A stretch of 64,000 nucleotides of DNA from Osedax fenrisi (GCA_964019155.1 OZ025243.1:12879944-12943943), one strand, 5' to 3'; counted from the first letter of the stretch, positions 35,948 to 48,420 are shown. Program-made: numbers and translations. Notes: generated by a model not told the origin, from the sequence alone.

Positions 35948-36697
35948 TACTTACTTTACTTACTTTACTTTCGTTGAGCTCTCGCCCCAATTTTGAAAAT
36001 GTATTACATTCGCCAAGATCCATCATCAGTGATTCATAAGTTATTCATCAGTGATACATTATAGATCGTATTTAATCGATGTCCTCAAGGTAAGTCTGAA
36101 GTTTTAGAGCCGCTACAAACGTAAACTGTTGACGACCTATTCTTCTTTTTCCTCGTATGGGTTTCCAACGTATTAGGTTATGGGCCATTTATTGTTGTGT
36201 GACGTTTACATTATTCATCATGATTTAACATTCTTTCAGAGATTATATTTGTTGTTTTCGGTTATCTATTATACATTTTTTCGTTGCTAGTTTTGCTTTT
36301 CTATGAGACATTATGAGCCATACGTAATAAGCGAGTATAACTTCCATATATCCGTTTTCTCAGCTTAATGTCTAAGGTCCAGCATTGACTTCCATATAAT
36401 ATAACTGTTTCTATAGAAGATTTAAAAGCACGGATATTTAACTTATTCAAATGTTAGATGTCCATAGTAATTTCTTTCTATGTATTTCTAACCATTCATG
36501 CGAGAGCCTTTCTAATTTCGAATTCTTTTTCAGAGATTTCTATCCATGCTCCTAGATATTTGTAATTAGATAATTCTTTAATTGTTTCACCGTTTATTGT
36601 TTTAATGAATGGGGATTGTTGTAGGTTATATCCGATACATTCTGTTTTTCTAGTGTTTAGCGTGATCCCTACTTTTCCAGCTTTTATTTCAACTCTA
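35948..36697 (-). pseudogene. Decayed RTE-like reverse transcriptase, 3' half
   Basis: Read on the minus strand from 36697: KAGKVGITLNTRKTECIGYN, then INGETIKELSNYKYLGAWI (the conserved KYLG step after RT motif C), FEIRKALAWM, and after a frameshift SIETVILYGSQCWTL and RIYGSYTRLLRMAHN. These are the thumb and C-terminal landmarks of RTE-type proteins (compare KYLGAM and LLYGCESWTL in the 3.2-kb element). Stops and frameshifts abound. The 3' end at 35948 is an (AAGTA)n-type tail like that of the intact LINE. Confidence 0.7.
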
Positions 36698-36777
36698 CAT
36701 ATACATATACGTATATATATTATAATAGAATATATATATATATATATATATTATTCTATAGATAACTATATATATAG

Positions 36778-36811
<34 letters not shown>

Positions 36812-37444
36812 ATAGGTTACTCATATGAGTAACGTATTATTTAGTGTGTGAGTTGTTAAAACGTCATGATTGTTGTAATGACTAATTAATTGTTTACTAA
36901 TACCATGTGCAGTAGTATAGTTTATGTAGGCTTAATTGAGAAACCGTATGAAGCCGAAGTTGGGGGGTATGAAGGGTATGAAGTTGATACTTGATCTATA
37001 TCAGAGTAACCTATTTAATTCTAGGATTATTGTAAATTCATTATAAAATAAAGCATCGCTGTAATATATTACAGTCTGCGAGTACTTTTATTATTATAAT
37101 AGTAATTAAGTGTGGATATAGTCAAATAATATTGTATACACATGTGTTTGTGTGTATGTGTGCAGGGATATCGTGGGTGGTATCATCATCATCACCAGTG
37201 TTACGTAATCTGGCTATTACATCATCGGGGAGGCCTATTACATAATAGAGGCGTGGTGAGGGGGTGTATCGTACTAACGTAAACAATAATTATAATTATC
37301 TTTAGATATATCAGATATTCTAATTTTAGATTCAATTTATATTATACGTTGGCATATTTGTATGTATATATTATAATATATATTAACGTATATGTATATT
37401 TGGTGAATATATTTACATGAAAATTAACCCTCCATTCACTCATG

Positions 37445-37490
<46 letters not shown>

Positions 37491-38039
37491 GAATACATAA
37501 TATTTATTATGTAATATGTGAATATATTACCTATTAGATGAAATTGATAATTTCTATAGTACTATAGTATATCTATATATAGAACTATAGTTGTGTTGTA
37601 TAATGTACTATTATCAACGGGTGTACTATAATACATATATGTACTAAGGGGAGAAGTGTATTCGGGCATTGTTCTTTATTGTTAGAGTAAACTTTCAAGG
37701 CGGAGGTATATGTGAGATATATGTATTACTTCAATAATATATTATTAATTATCACCCGTAAATATAGATATGTTAAATGTAATATGATATAACAAATATA
37801 ATCTAGTTTATCATGTGTTATGAATGTAGGTATGCGTGTAGGTATGCGTGTAGGTATGAAGTCTAAGTTAATATGTATTCACTAAAATAAATATTAAAAT
37901 TAAAAAAAATTCAATTTGTAGGTAAATGATAAAATAAAAAACATACCAGCTCATTGTAGGTTATTATAAACATTATACATATAAATAACATTAGCATTTA
38001 ATTATAATGTATGTGAGATTGAGCCTTACATATTTTTAT
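36698..38039. other. AT-rich non-coding DNA
   Basis: (TA)n runs lie near 36731, 36780 and 37447. At 37170-37270 a moderately GC-rich patch shares GGCCTATTACATCAT-like sequence with the cadherin signal-peptide exon (28880-28900) but is closed by stops. GTAGGTATGC repeats lie near 37827-37858. Confidence 0.4.
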
Positions 38040-38115
38040 AGATATTATTATTTTGGTGGAGTTCTTTCATCCCATCAAGGGACTTAGATGAAGTTTTTAC
38101 TTATAAATATTAATT
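38040..38115 (-). mobile_element. SINE 3' fragment
   Basis: On the minus strand, TTATAAGTAAAAACTTCATC then TAAGTCCCTTGATGGGATGA and AAGAACTCCACCAAAATAAT matches the 3' region of the SINE at 63695-63997. No tRNA head remains. Confidence 0.65.
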
Positions 38116-38389
38116 CAGCATGATAGTTCATAAACAAAACTAAATACTCTTTGCTGTGATCTTATCAGTATTGTGATAAATGTAGAAGTATATGACACTC
38201 TTACATTATTATTAATATTATTATATAATACAATATATGATCGAAAGTAAAATGTTGAAATATTTTCTAACGATACTATTCTATATTATTCTAATATTGA
38301 ATAATATTAAATCTGAAAATAAACAATATAAAGAAGCCATGACACATATATCACGTATATTTACCCGTATATACACTATAGGTATACTA

Positions 38390-38441
<52 letters not shown>

Positions 38442-39069
38442 GAGAAAACAAATATGTTGAAAAGTATCTAAATAATCTGTTAGTTCACATGCTACAATAA
38501 ATGTATGCATTCTTATGTTTGTCTAATGATAAGTTATACTTACATGACATAGTAGCCTTTATATTACCATTCACATTTTTTGTTATTTCCTCTAATGCTC
38601 CAATATACAAATCATCCAATCTCTTTTTCCGTTTTCATTAATTTTACTGTTTTTATTTCAAATTATTACTTCAACCTAATACCCTTGGAAATGATTTTCC
38701 TTCGATACATTGTTCTTTTTATGTTAATTTCAGTATTATTACATCCCAAGGAGAAAATGGCTATCTATCTTTTAAGTATTTTCCTTTCTACTTTAACTGA
38801 TATTTACCAGTATCTATATCATTCTATATAATCGCTTTATACAATATGTATTAATATACTGTTGATAATTAATTTGTAGAAATTGTTCACGTATTTGATA
38901 ACATGTTGACTAGTTTATCATATTGTCGTAGGTATATCATACTATTAATCATATTTTGATAGGTAATATAGTTAACGTAGCGTTTAATAACACATGTTAA
39001 GTCGATATTATTATAATGTTTACCAATGAAAAGATACTAAGCTATATTAAAATAGTCGAAAAGATATGC
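38116..39069. other. AT-rich non-coding, possibly upstream part of an RTE relic
   Basis: A (TA)n run lies at 38393-38438. A weakly hydrophobic open frame at 38580-38831 has no domain I recognise. The last 40 bp may belong to the RT relic interrupted by the hAT at 39078. Confidence 0.4.
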
Positions 39070-39077
39070 ATTATGCA

Positions 39078-41386
39078 CAGGCCCAGTTATTTTGGGCCAA
39101 AGCCCAAAATAAAGAAAAATGCCCAAAATAGCTTATTTTGGGCTTTTCGAAATCCTTATTTTGGGTTATTTTGGGCCATTTTTTAAAAACTTCAAAATAC
39201 GTCAATATCAATCATAATGTATGATTCATATTATATATTTAATAACTATCATATTATTTACCATATATACTATACTATTTTTATATATTTTATAAGTTAT
39301 TAATATACTTTATTTAATTTAAGAAATGATACCATTATAAAAAAAAAAAATTTGTAATTTTTATTATATAAAATGAGATGAAATATATTTAATTTCATTA
39401 TAATGAGTAATACTAATTCATTATTTTTATAATAACTTCCGTTTATAAAAGTGATGATAATAGATTGTATTGCTTTGAATGAAGCATACCTTTAAGGCTA
39501 ATTTTACCTACATTATTCTTATAATTATTTTTTATATATTTTAGTATAACAAAACTGACTCCATAGTAGATGTTACAGGAATAATGGTTGCTATGCTAGA
39601 CAAATTATTTTTATTTTTTATATTTAATATCCTTCTATGAATCTTCGACATTTTTACTTAAAAATATTATTAGTTTTTCTGGCTCTCTTTCATATTCTTC
39701 CATAATTTCTTTATACTCGAATCTATATCGTAGTTATATTGTTTCGTAAAAAAAATATTTAGTCTGTCTATTGAAAATATTGCCAAACTTTTCATTACAT
39801 ATTTATAATGCTTTGTTAGTCGATCATATATTGGCTATTATGTAGTGAATTTTTAGAATCTATTTCAACCGATATTAATAGAAGTTTCTTTTGTTGTTTT
39901 AATATATTTATGGCAATATTTTGATAAAATAAATGTAGTTGAAATGTAAAACAAATTATCATTCGTATACGATCCAATATCAAATTTATAGTATACATTA
40001 ATATCATAATTATCATATATAGCCAGGATTGTTCAGTTTTGTTGTTGATATTTTGATAAAAAAAACCATGTTTTATTTGGTTTTTTTGGTTATTTTATAT
40101 AAAATTATTGTAAAATAAATAAATCATATTTATTATTTCATGTTGTAAAGTAAGTAACTAATAAATATGTGTAGAAATTATATTATAGTATATATAATAC
40201 TTTTTAATATAATATATATAAAATATCTAATAATAATTATAGAAGTATTTATTACAAATAACATTCACTATAAATATGTATTAATACAAATTATTATATA
40301 GATAAAAACTAATATTTTTCATCAAAAAAATAAATAAACCACAAAAAAATAACAAATCTGTAGCACATTTAATAATGTTAGCAGAAAATGCACTTAAATG
40401 TATAACAACTATAAACCCTATTATGTATATATAATACAAATATGTATACAGCTGATAATGTCCTATTTCTTTATTATAAATTCATTGTTTAAATTAAATG
40501 TATTAATAATTTCTATTTTAGGGTATTCATATAATCCGCAATTGAAAACTAATACATTACAAATATTATTAAAATTTATTTAATTTAGAAAATTTTTAAA
40601 CTTATAATTTTTGAAAGTAGTTATTAAATTATTAATGATAATTATTTCTTCATACATTGGCAAATTAAGATTATGTAATTTCTTAAATGTTATAACAGTT
40701 TTTGTCGAAATCGTATTAAATATTCCAAAAAACCCACCATTCCTTATTTAATAAATTAATATATTCCTTATAAATCCCTACTAATTGATTCTATGACTAT
40801 AAATCAATTGTATATAGATGAATAAAATGTTAACATGTGTATTGTATTATATTTAATATCTATATAACACTTAAATGAATATATTTTATATTCAAATACT
40901 TATATTTCAATATAAATAATATGTAGAAAATCAGAAATAATTTGTGTGCCATCATTTATTTTAATTTTAATGATTATAAATTGATAGATATTGATTATAA
41001 AATTATATTTTATATATATTCATTATTATGATAAAATATACAATAATAATGATTTTCATTTTGAAACAAATAGATAATAAAACAAAAATTATAATTCAAA
41101 AGACAGATTAATATACAATTAATATAATTGTTTACATGATTTATACTGAACATCCCTTATATATTTGATATATATGTATACATTTTATACTTGTTAGCCA
41201 GTTAAATTGTTTAAAAAATAGACTAAAAATTAAATATAATTAGTTAAAATGTATAAAATAAGAGAAAAAGTAAAAAAGCCCAAAATAAAGTAAAAAGCCC
41301 AAAATAAGTTATTTTGGGCTTTTCAGAATTCTTATTTTGGGCTTTTTGATTTTATTTTGGGCTTTGGCCCAAAATAAATGGGACTG
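39078..41386 (-). mobile_element. hAT transposon, 2.3 kb, GCCCAAAATAA subterminal repeats
   Basis: The ends are CAGGCCCAGTTATTTTGGGC and, in reverse complement, CAGTCCCATTTATTTTGGGC. Both continue into CAAAGCCCAAAATAAA. The 8-bp target duplication ATTATGCA flanks it exactly (39070-39077 and 41387-41394). GCCCAAAATAA occurs many times in both orientations within 110 bp of each end, a typical hAT subterminal array. The interior is very AT-rich. On the minus strand, near 39600-39535, SSIATIIPVTSTMES resembles the start of the hAT dimerisation domain, after EEYEREPEKLIIFL near 39690. The transposase is therefore heavily decayed. The element split an older RT relic. Confidence 0.85.
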
Positions 41387-41394
41387 ATTATGCA

Positions 41395-42290
41395 TGAATA
41401 TGAAAATTATAGAGGAATAACGATGTCGATAATAGGCACTCCTAAATAATAAACAATATGATACTTAATCGAATACTTAACTGACTTCAAATCGACTATT
41501 ACACCTCAACCAGACGTAGTTATATATTGTATAATTACAATATCACACACAAACATATACAATAAATATATGTACTGGTAATACGAACAAAACTTGATGG
41601 AGTATCAATTCACAATATGTGTATATTATTATACTCATAGGTATTAAAAATGACAGTTTATATAGAACATTGTTATTTAAAATATTCGAAGAATAAGAAA
41701 TTCCGGATATACTCGTTAACTCAAAAGGAATATTTCATCAATATACATAAGTAAAAGTAATAACTCAAGATATGAAAGTGATACTTTAACTATCTATAAA
41801 GAGAGATGTTACAATGAGATACGATTACCCTTTTATATTTATAATCACCCTTGATTATGCAAGGACACACCCCATATATGGGATGGACATGAATCTTAAC
41901 TAGTATTTAAAATCAGGATGCAAACAAAATAGAATACAACCTGCAATAAAGTCAATATATCTAAGCTATACAGCTGATATAGATATTATATAATACGACA
42001 TCGAGACAGCTTAATACATATTGAAGAGAGTTGAAAAAGCAATGAATTAACTATAGTTATGATATGTATATCTAACAGATAACATAACACTGATTTGATG
42101 TATTTAAAATACCAAATATAATTGATATATATATATATCAGGCAATATAAGATTAACTAATTTAAATATCTAGAAGACTGGATATCAATTATGAATAAGA
42201 CTTTTGTCTAGTGAGAACTCGACTAAAGTAAAGTAAGTTAATAACACTAGTTTAAATAACTCAGGAATACGTCATAACTACCAATTATTA
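41395..42290 (+). pseudogene. Decayed LINE reverse transcriptase relic
   Basis: 41400-41425 reads EYENYRGITMSII, the NYRGIT step of RTE-like RTs. 41970-42040 reads YLSYTADIDII and later YILKRVEKAMN, a mutated YADDIDI motif C and the helix that follows it. 42160-42180 reads KYLEDWI, the KYLG step. The order is right and stops are frequent. Its 5' continuation is separated by the hAT insertion at 39078-41386. Confidence 0.55.
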
Positions 42291-42299
42291 TTGTAATAA

Positions 42300-42559
42300 C
42301 TAACACTGGAAGGTATATATATATAAATAGAATAATATATATATATATATTTATATATATATTTCTTATACCTAATAAATATTATATTTAGAAATATAGT
42401 ATATATTACATGTAATGGAATGCATTTTTTAAAAGAAAAAGTTTGAATAATATATATAATAAACAATTATTTGTGAATATAATTTAAGTAGCTCCTGCAT
42501 AGAAGCATATACGTTTTTTTTAGACTTGTTTGAATTATACGTTATACACATTACTTTAT

Positions 42560-42607
<48 letters not shown>

Positions 42608-43132
42608 CTTTTCGACTTCGTACAGTGCAGACGTGTTTTTAATAAGTATATATATATATTGAGCCTACTATTTTGTTTTAAATTTATTAATACTTATTTT
42701 TATTTATACATGTTTGTTGCTATACGTGATATATATATATATGTATTTAATTGTTCATATATGTATGTATACATAATGTGTATATGTATATATAGGTATA
42801 TGTATGTATATGTATACTTGTTTTGTAAGATAAGCTATATATTATGTAAGGTATTAAAATAATTGTTAATAAGAAAAACCAATAAATTTATTGTCACGCT
42901 CTATCGATTTTCTATAGAATTAAATTAATTGTAATTTATTTTTGTATTTGAATTTATATTTGCTTTATAATGGTATATTTCATTCATACTTTGCAATGGT
43001 ATAATTAAATATTACATTTCACCTATTTCTACCTCGTATTTATATAAATAATTTGTATTTGTTTCTATATATTGTTTTATTTTAATATCTATATATTGGT
43101 GTGTGCATGAGTGTATGTTTGTATGTGTATAG

Positions 43133-43161
<29 letters not shown>
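42300..43161. other. AT-rich non-coding DNA
   Basis: (TA)n runs lie near 42565-42601 and 43137-43161. An open frame at 42530-42862 is made of TA/TG repeat-encoded Tyr and Ile and is not a gene. 42360-42422 also occurs at 50285-50357. Confidence 0.5.
42360..42422 (+). repeat. Segment shared with 50285-50357
   Basis: TTTCTTATACCTAATAAATA continuing to TATATTACATGTAATGGAAT is found at both places, each time directly after a (TA)n run. The 50-kb copy has a 13-bp internal duplication (TTATATTTAGAAA). Confidence 0.85.
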
Positions 43162-43166
<5 letters not shown>

Positions 43167-43324
43167 TAAAAATAATTATTTACATTATTTTATTTATTCA
43201 CTGACTTATATTATTTAATTGTTTTTATATATTTATTTTAAACCTGTTTTTAACCTACATTTTACATTTTATTTGCCTATAGTATTACCATATAGTATTA
43301 TTTACTCTGATTTCTATTATCAAT

Positions 43325-44377
43325 ATGAATTCTAGTTTATCTAAAACTTTCACATGTCCCATTACACATTGTTCTAGCAATTTTTCTAACGCGCAGACTC
43401 TACACACACATGTTAATTCACATAAAATCCGCGATGAAAATGTACCTGATACGTATTATAAATCTTTTAATAGATCTTTTTGCCAATCATGTAATAAATC
43501 TTATTGTTTAGCACGTAATCATAATTGTAAAGGTCTAACTCAATCCCAGATGCAGCCAATTATAGATGATTTACTAGATAATTCGGATCCTAATATTTCT
43601 TCCGACTTTAATATTCCTGAAATTAATGAAATACTTAATTCTAAAATTCCGATAAGAAAACATATCCCAAAAATGTGTAGAGATCTATTTGCCGAAGCTT
43701 TGACTACTTTATTCAGAAATATTTTCCAAAATCCAATTGAAATGAACTTTCGCTTATTAACGCTATTTACAAGAGCTGTTTTACATCTCCCAACTCGGTC
43801 TGGTAAAAATAAAAGAGTTCAAAGCGCTCGTATCTTAAACGATCGTTTAAAACGTTGGATTTCTGGAGAACATTATTTTCTCTGGTCTGAGACCAAGCGT
43901 GAAGCTGATAAATATTCGGAACATAAAAAGTCTACAAATACAAAAAACAACATAAATCGTGCGATTAACTTAACACAGGAAGGAAATTTTGGTAAAGCAT
44001 GTAAAGCCCTTCTATCTAATGGTATGGCAGATGCTTCTCAGGATATTATATCAACTCTACAGGATAAACACCCTAAAAGACTTCAACCAATTGATATTCC
44101 TTCTACGCAAACTAATTCGTCAATTCAGTTTACTACAAAGGAAGTGATGTTTATGTTGGATTCCTTTCCTGTAGCTAGTGGTGCGGGTCCAAGTAAACTT
44201 TCCCCTGACCATCTTCGTGAAGCTCTTCGTGGTATAACCCCTATGAAACAGGAATATTTGATTAAGGCTATTACTGATACAGTAAATCTATTAGCAGCTG
44301 GAAAAGTTAATCATAATATTGCTCAATATTTCTGCGGCGCTAATCTTTATCCACTGAAAAAAAAGACGGAGGCATAA
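43325..44377 (+). pseudogene. R4/Dong-like LINE ORF, N-terminal zinc-finger part
   Basis: The likely start is ATG 43325, just before FTCPITHCSSNFSNAQ, a C2H2-type finger (Cx4C, then HTHVNSH). A second Cys/His cluster, FCQSCNKSYCLARNHNC, follows. These fingers probably bind target DNA. The conserved KHIPKMCRDLFAEALTTLF stretch (residues near 120) and KNKRVQSARILNDRLKRW lie upstream of the RT core. The frame ends in TAA at 44375, right after an A8 run (44357-44364). The RT continues in the -1 frame from GACGGAGGC, so a one-base change in the homopolymer, or -1 slippage at AAAAAAG, separates the halves. Confidence 0.75.
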
Positions 44378-45864
44378 GACCCATTTCAGTTGGTGAAACT
44401 TTAAGAAGACTTGTGTCTAAATGTCTAAATGCATCAGTTAAAAAAGAAGCAGAAATATTGTTCTCTCCTACACAGTTAGGCGTAGGTGTGAAGGGTGGAT
44501 GCGAAATTATTGTGCATTCGGTAAGATCCTTAATTGATATATATTCTAGTTCTAATGATAAATGTCTTCTAAAAATAGACTTTAAGAATGCGTTTAATCT
44601 TATATCTCGCGAATCAATAATTAGCCAAGTTGCTAAATATTTCCCAGGCCTTTTAAATTGGACATTATTTACTCTTCTCCTAGAATCTAAATTATTCATA
44701 GGTAATGAGTTTATTCTAAGCTCCAGAGGTGTTCAGCAAGGTGATCCTCTCGGCCCATTACTATTTTCTTTAGCTTTAAAAAAACTTACTGATATAATTA
44801 CTACCAAATTCCCTAATTTGAACCTATCATTATTTTATTTAGATGATGGTATTATAATAGGAGATATAAATGAAGTGAAATTAACATTGGATACTATTCT
44901 ACATGTTTCTTCAGATTTAGGTCTCGAAATTAACATTAGCAAATGTGAAATTTGGTGGCCAAATTTCAATGACATCTCGTGGGATATATTTCCTGACTCA
45001 ATTAATAAGATATATGGAGAAGGAATTGATTTACTAGGTTCATCAATTGGTACTTCCAAATATATAAATAACCACATGGATATTAAAGTTAATGACTGTA
45101 TTAAATTGCAACAGGTAATTTTACAAATGGATAACCCACAGTGTGAACTAGCCCTTATTCGTTCATGCGCAGGCATTTGTAAAATTAACTATGCTCTTAG
45201 AACTTCTCCTACTAAATCCATATATAACTCTATTAATAAATATGATAACTCTCTAAGAAAATCGCTTGAAGAAATTTGCCAATCTAGCTTGGATGATGAC
45301 TCGTGGTGTCAGGCTACTCTTCCAATCCGTGAAGGTGGTCTAGGGATTATTTCTGCATGCAACATAGCTCCAGCAGCGTATCTATCTTCTGTAAGCCAAG
45401 CGATACCTTTTATTTCAAATTTATCAATTTCTTTAGACATAGATGGTATTTTGAAGGATTCAATTTCTAAGATTACATCTTTGGGTTGTTTAAATGCTAA
45501 GGAAATTCTAGATGAACGAATTGGCTTACAGAAGAAATTATGTACTCCTATTTATTTAAAAAATAAAGGTAACCTACTGAACCGCTCCACTACTCGAAAT
45601 AAAGCTAGGCTACTTTCGCTATCGGGAGATCATGCAGGTGCATGGTTACTAGCAGTCCCAAATCCCTCAATGGGACTGTGTTTTAATTCCACTGAATTTA
45701 GAGTACTCCTTAGACACATGTTGGGCCTACCTCTCTATAGCATATCTCGTACATGTTCAGCTTGCAACAAAGCACTACTTGATATTTATGGAGACCATAG
45801 CCTGATATGTGGATCTGGGAGCGAAAGAACTAATAGGCATAATTATGTACGAGATACTCTATAC
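44365..45864 (+). pseudogene. R4/Dong-like LINE ORF, reverse transcriptase part
   Basis: Starting at DGGIRPISVGETLRRL, the RT fingers are followed by CLLKIDFKNAFNLISR (motif A, catalytic Asp), SRGVQQGDPLGPLLFSL (motif B) and LSLFYLDDGIIIG near 44830-44860 (motif C, YLDD), then LGLEINISKCEIWW. Past the thumb, CSACNKALLDIYGDHSLIC near 45750-45810 forms the CCHC motif that precedes the nuclease, and ERTNRHNYVRDTLY leads into it. The frame is broken at 45864 by a hAT insertion and resumes without change at 48421. All RT catalytic residues are intact. Confidence 0.8.
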
Positions 45865-45982
45865 CAGGGGTTCTTAAACTTTTTATCCCATGGCCCATTT
45901 TTCAAATTTGAAATACTTATATAGCCCAAAAAAAATTAGAAGAGAAAATAATGTTTATTTTAATAATAATGATAAAACAAAA

Positions 45983-47815
45983 TTAATGAGATGGGTGCAA
46001 TTGTTTAAGAGTAACTAAATTACGAATTCGAGGACGTGTCATGCTTAAAGAACATCTCATGTCAACTTCTAAATCCAATCTGTTTCTATTCTTGGATTTT
46101 ATGTTCAGCATTGTTGAGAATCCAGATTCACACAAGTAAGTTGATGAAAAAGGAAGCAATTTTCTTAAAACAAAGAGACTTAATTGTGGGAATAATGTCA
46201 TAGTTTTAGCCCAATAATGTATGTCTTTATTACTTTGAATGAACTCTTCTTTAGCCTATAATTAACAAATATATAACGAAAATTAATTGATGATTATATA
46301 TTAACCTCTGTATCATTTCGGAAATCTAAGAATTCTTCTTGAATCTCATTGGGTAAATCATCTACGTTGCAATTGAACGGGTTTCTTGATAATTTCATAG
46401 CTATATCGTCAGAAATTATATCTGGGAAATATCTTTCAAACTCAGACTTTAGTTCGGTTAAATGCTGCAGGATACAATTCTTTAATATGTCTGGTAATTT
46501 ATCATTATTCATCTCTTCATTAAGTCTATGGAATGGTGATATGTTGTTTCTTTCTATTTTTCCTGTCCAAAGATCCAATTTATCAATGAATGATTTAATT
46601 GCATCAGTATGCATTATAATAGTAGTTTCTTTTCCTTGCAACTGGCGATTTAAGTAATTTAATCTTTCAAAGATATCAGCTAAATATGCAATGCTTGGTA
46701 ATAGTTCTTCATCAAAATCTTTCAAATCTTCCTGCGTCTTATTACTTTGTTCAGATATAAACATTTTTATTTCTGAGAATAATTCAAACACTCGATCAAT
46801 TACATTTCCTTTCGATAGCCAGCGCACAGCAGTATAAAATAACAAATCCTGATGATTAGCGTCCATTTCACCACATAGCTTTCGAAATAGACGTGTTCTA
46901 AGTGAACTACCTTTAATATAATTAACTACTTTAATAATAATGTTTAATATACAATTTAATTCAGATGGTAACGTTTTTGATGCAAGTGCTTGACGGTGAA
47001 TTATGCAATGCGTTGCAATAATTTCAGGGTTTTTTCTTTTAACCAATGAAACAAATCCCGAATTTGATCCTAGCATACTCGGAGCACCATCCGTACAAAC
47101 TCCTATCAATTTATCCCATGATATTTTTTCTTCTACAAAGAATTCAGATACCATTGACATTACATCAATAGCTTTAGTTGTCGTTGTCAATACTTTACAA
47201 AATAAAAACTCTTCTTTAATTTGATTATCACAAATATATCTAGCATAAACCAAAAGTTGTGATAAATTGCTTACATCTGTTGATTCATCAAGCTGAATAG
47301 AAAAAAAATGGAGATAATCTTATTTGATCAGTCACTTGCATTTTAATATCATTGGACATTTCGTCTATTCTAGATTTAATTGTACTATCTGATAGACTTA
47401 TTTGACTTAATTTATCCACTGATTTTTGATCTAATACAAGTCGAGCTGCTTCTAACATGCATGGCTTTACTAGAGATTCTCCAATTGTATGTGGTTTCTT
47501 CTTTTTAGCTATAATAAGTGCAATTTCATATGATGCTTCGGTAATATTTTTATTTGGGCAGAAAGTACTTTTGGATGTATTATCCAATCTTGCCCGTTTT
47601 AAGCCGCGTTCTTTCATTCTGAAATATTCAATGCCCTTATTTGCTAATAAAGGATGCATTTTATTCAAGTGCAATTTTAATTTCGATGGTCTCAAGCTCT
47701 CATTTGATAATGTAGTCTTGCACACTACACATTGCGGTCGTATTATTCCTTTATCCAAGATTGAAGAAAATCCAAAATTTAAATATGAATTATCATAAAC
47801 ACGTTTATTAGGCAT
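45983..47815 (-). pseudogene. hAT transposase, ZBED/SCAND3-like, frameshifted
   Basis: This is the DDE/D-type transposase of the surrounding element. From ATG 47815: MPNKRVYDNSYLNFGF, then a BED zinc finger (CVVCKTTLSN...KLHLNKMH). The frame breaks at a T8 run (47301-47308). It resumes as IQLDESTDVSNLSQLL, a conserved catalytic Asp region, then CTDGAPSMLGSNSGF, IHRQALASKTLP and LFYTAVRWLSKGNVIDRVFE. The C-terminal dimerisation domain STYLCESGFSTMLNIKSKNR lies at 46190-45986. Between TE (46306) and AKEEF (46255) a 50-nt GT...AG segment interrupts the frame in phase 0. It may be a tiny intron or a later insertion. Length and motif order match full ZBED5-like transposases, so apart from these two interruptions the gene is complete. 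Confidence 0.85.
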
Positions 47816-48146
47816 CTGTAAAATTAAATGATATTGTTGCTCAAATCTAATTTATTTGATATATAAAATACTTTTTTACTATGATTTTTAAAATTTTAAA
47901 AATTCTTTAAAAATTTTAAAAATATGAATTTAATAAATTTATGTCTTAAATTATTTAATTAATATAAATAATTCAATTTAATTAAATACATAAATTACTA
48001 TATTATAAACTTTATAATATAAACTTTATATTATAAAGTATACTATTGCAATACATATTTTCATTACAATACATACAATAGTAACCTTAAACGTATTATT
48101 TCTATAATTATTTTTCAAATTTTAATTTGGATTTTCATAGATTTAT

Positions 48147-48367
48147 ATTTATATTATTTATAATCTTTGAATAATAAAAGAAATTAGACAATTTAGACCA
48201 AGAATATTTGGCCCAAGAATATTTATATTATTTATAATCTTTGAATAATAAAAGAAATTAGACAATTTAGACCAAGAATATTTGGCCCAAGAATATTTAT
48301 ATTATTTATAATCTTTGAATAATAAAAGAAATTAGACAATTTAGACCAAGAATATTTGGCCCATGGC
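48147..48367. repeat. 74-bp tandem repeat, 3 copies, in hAT end
   Basis: ATTTATATTATTTATAATCT starts units at 48147, 48221 and 48295. The units end with AATATTTGGCCCAAGAAT, and the third runs into GGCCCATGGCCC of the terminus. Each unit carries a GGCCCA motif, so this amplifies a likely subterminal binding motif. Confidence 0.9.
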
Positions 48368-48420
48368 CCATGGCCCAAATTTGGGCCCTGGCCCACAGTT
48401 TAAGAAACCCTGCTCTATAC

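Larger units (their letters stand above)
45865..48412 (-). mobile_element. ZBED-type hAT transposon, 2548 bp
   Basis: The ends are CAGGGGTTCTTAAACT and, in reverse complement, CAGGGTTTCTTAAACT. The 8-bp duplication CTCTATAC lies at 45857-45864 and 48413-48420. The transposase is on the minus strand. GGCCC-rich subterminal motifs occur at both ends, and a 74-bp x 3 repeat precedes the right end. Removing the element plus one duplication (2556 bp, a multiple of 3) rejoins the host LINE frame exactly, so the LINE ORF was intact at this point when the hAT landed. Confidence 0.92.
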
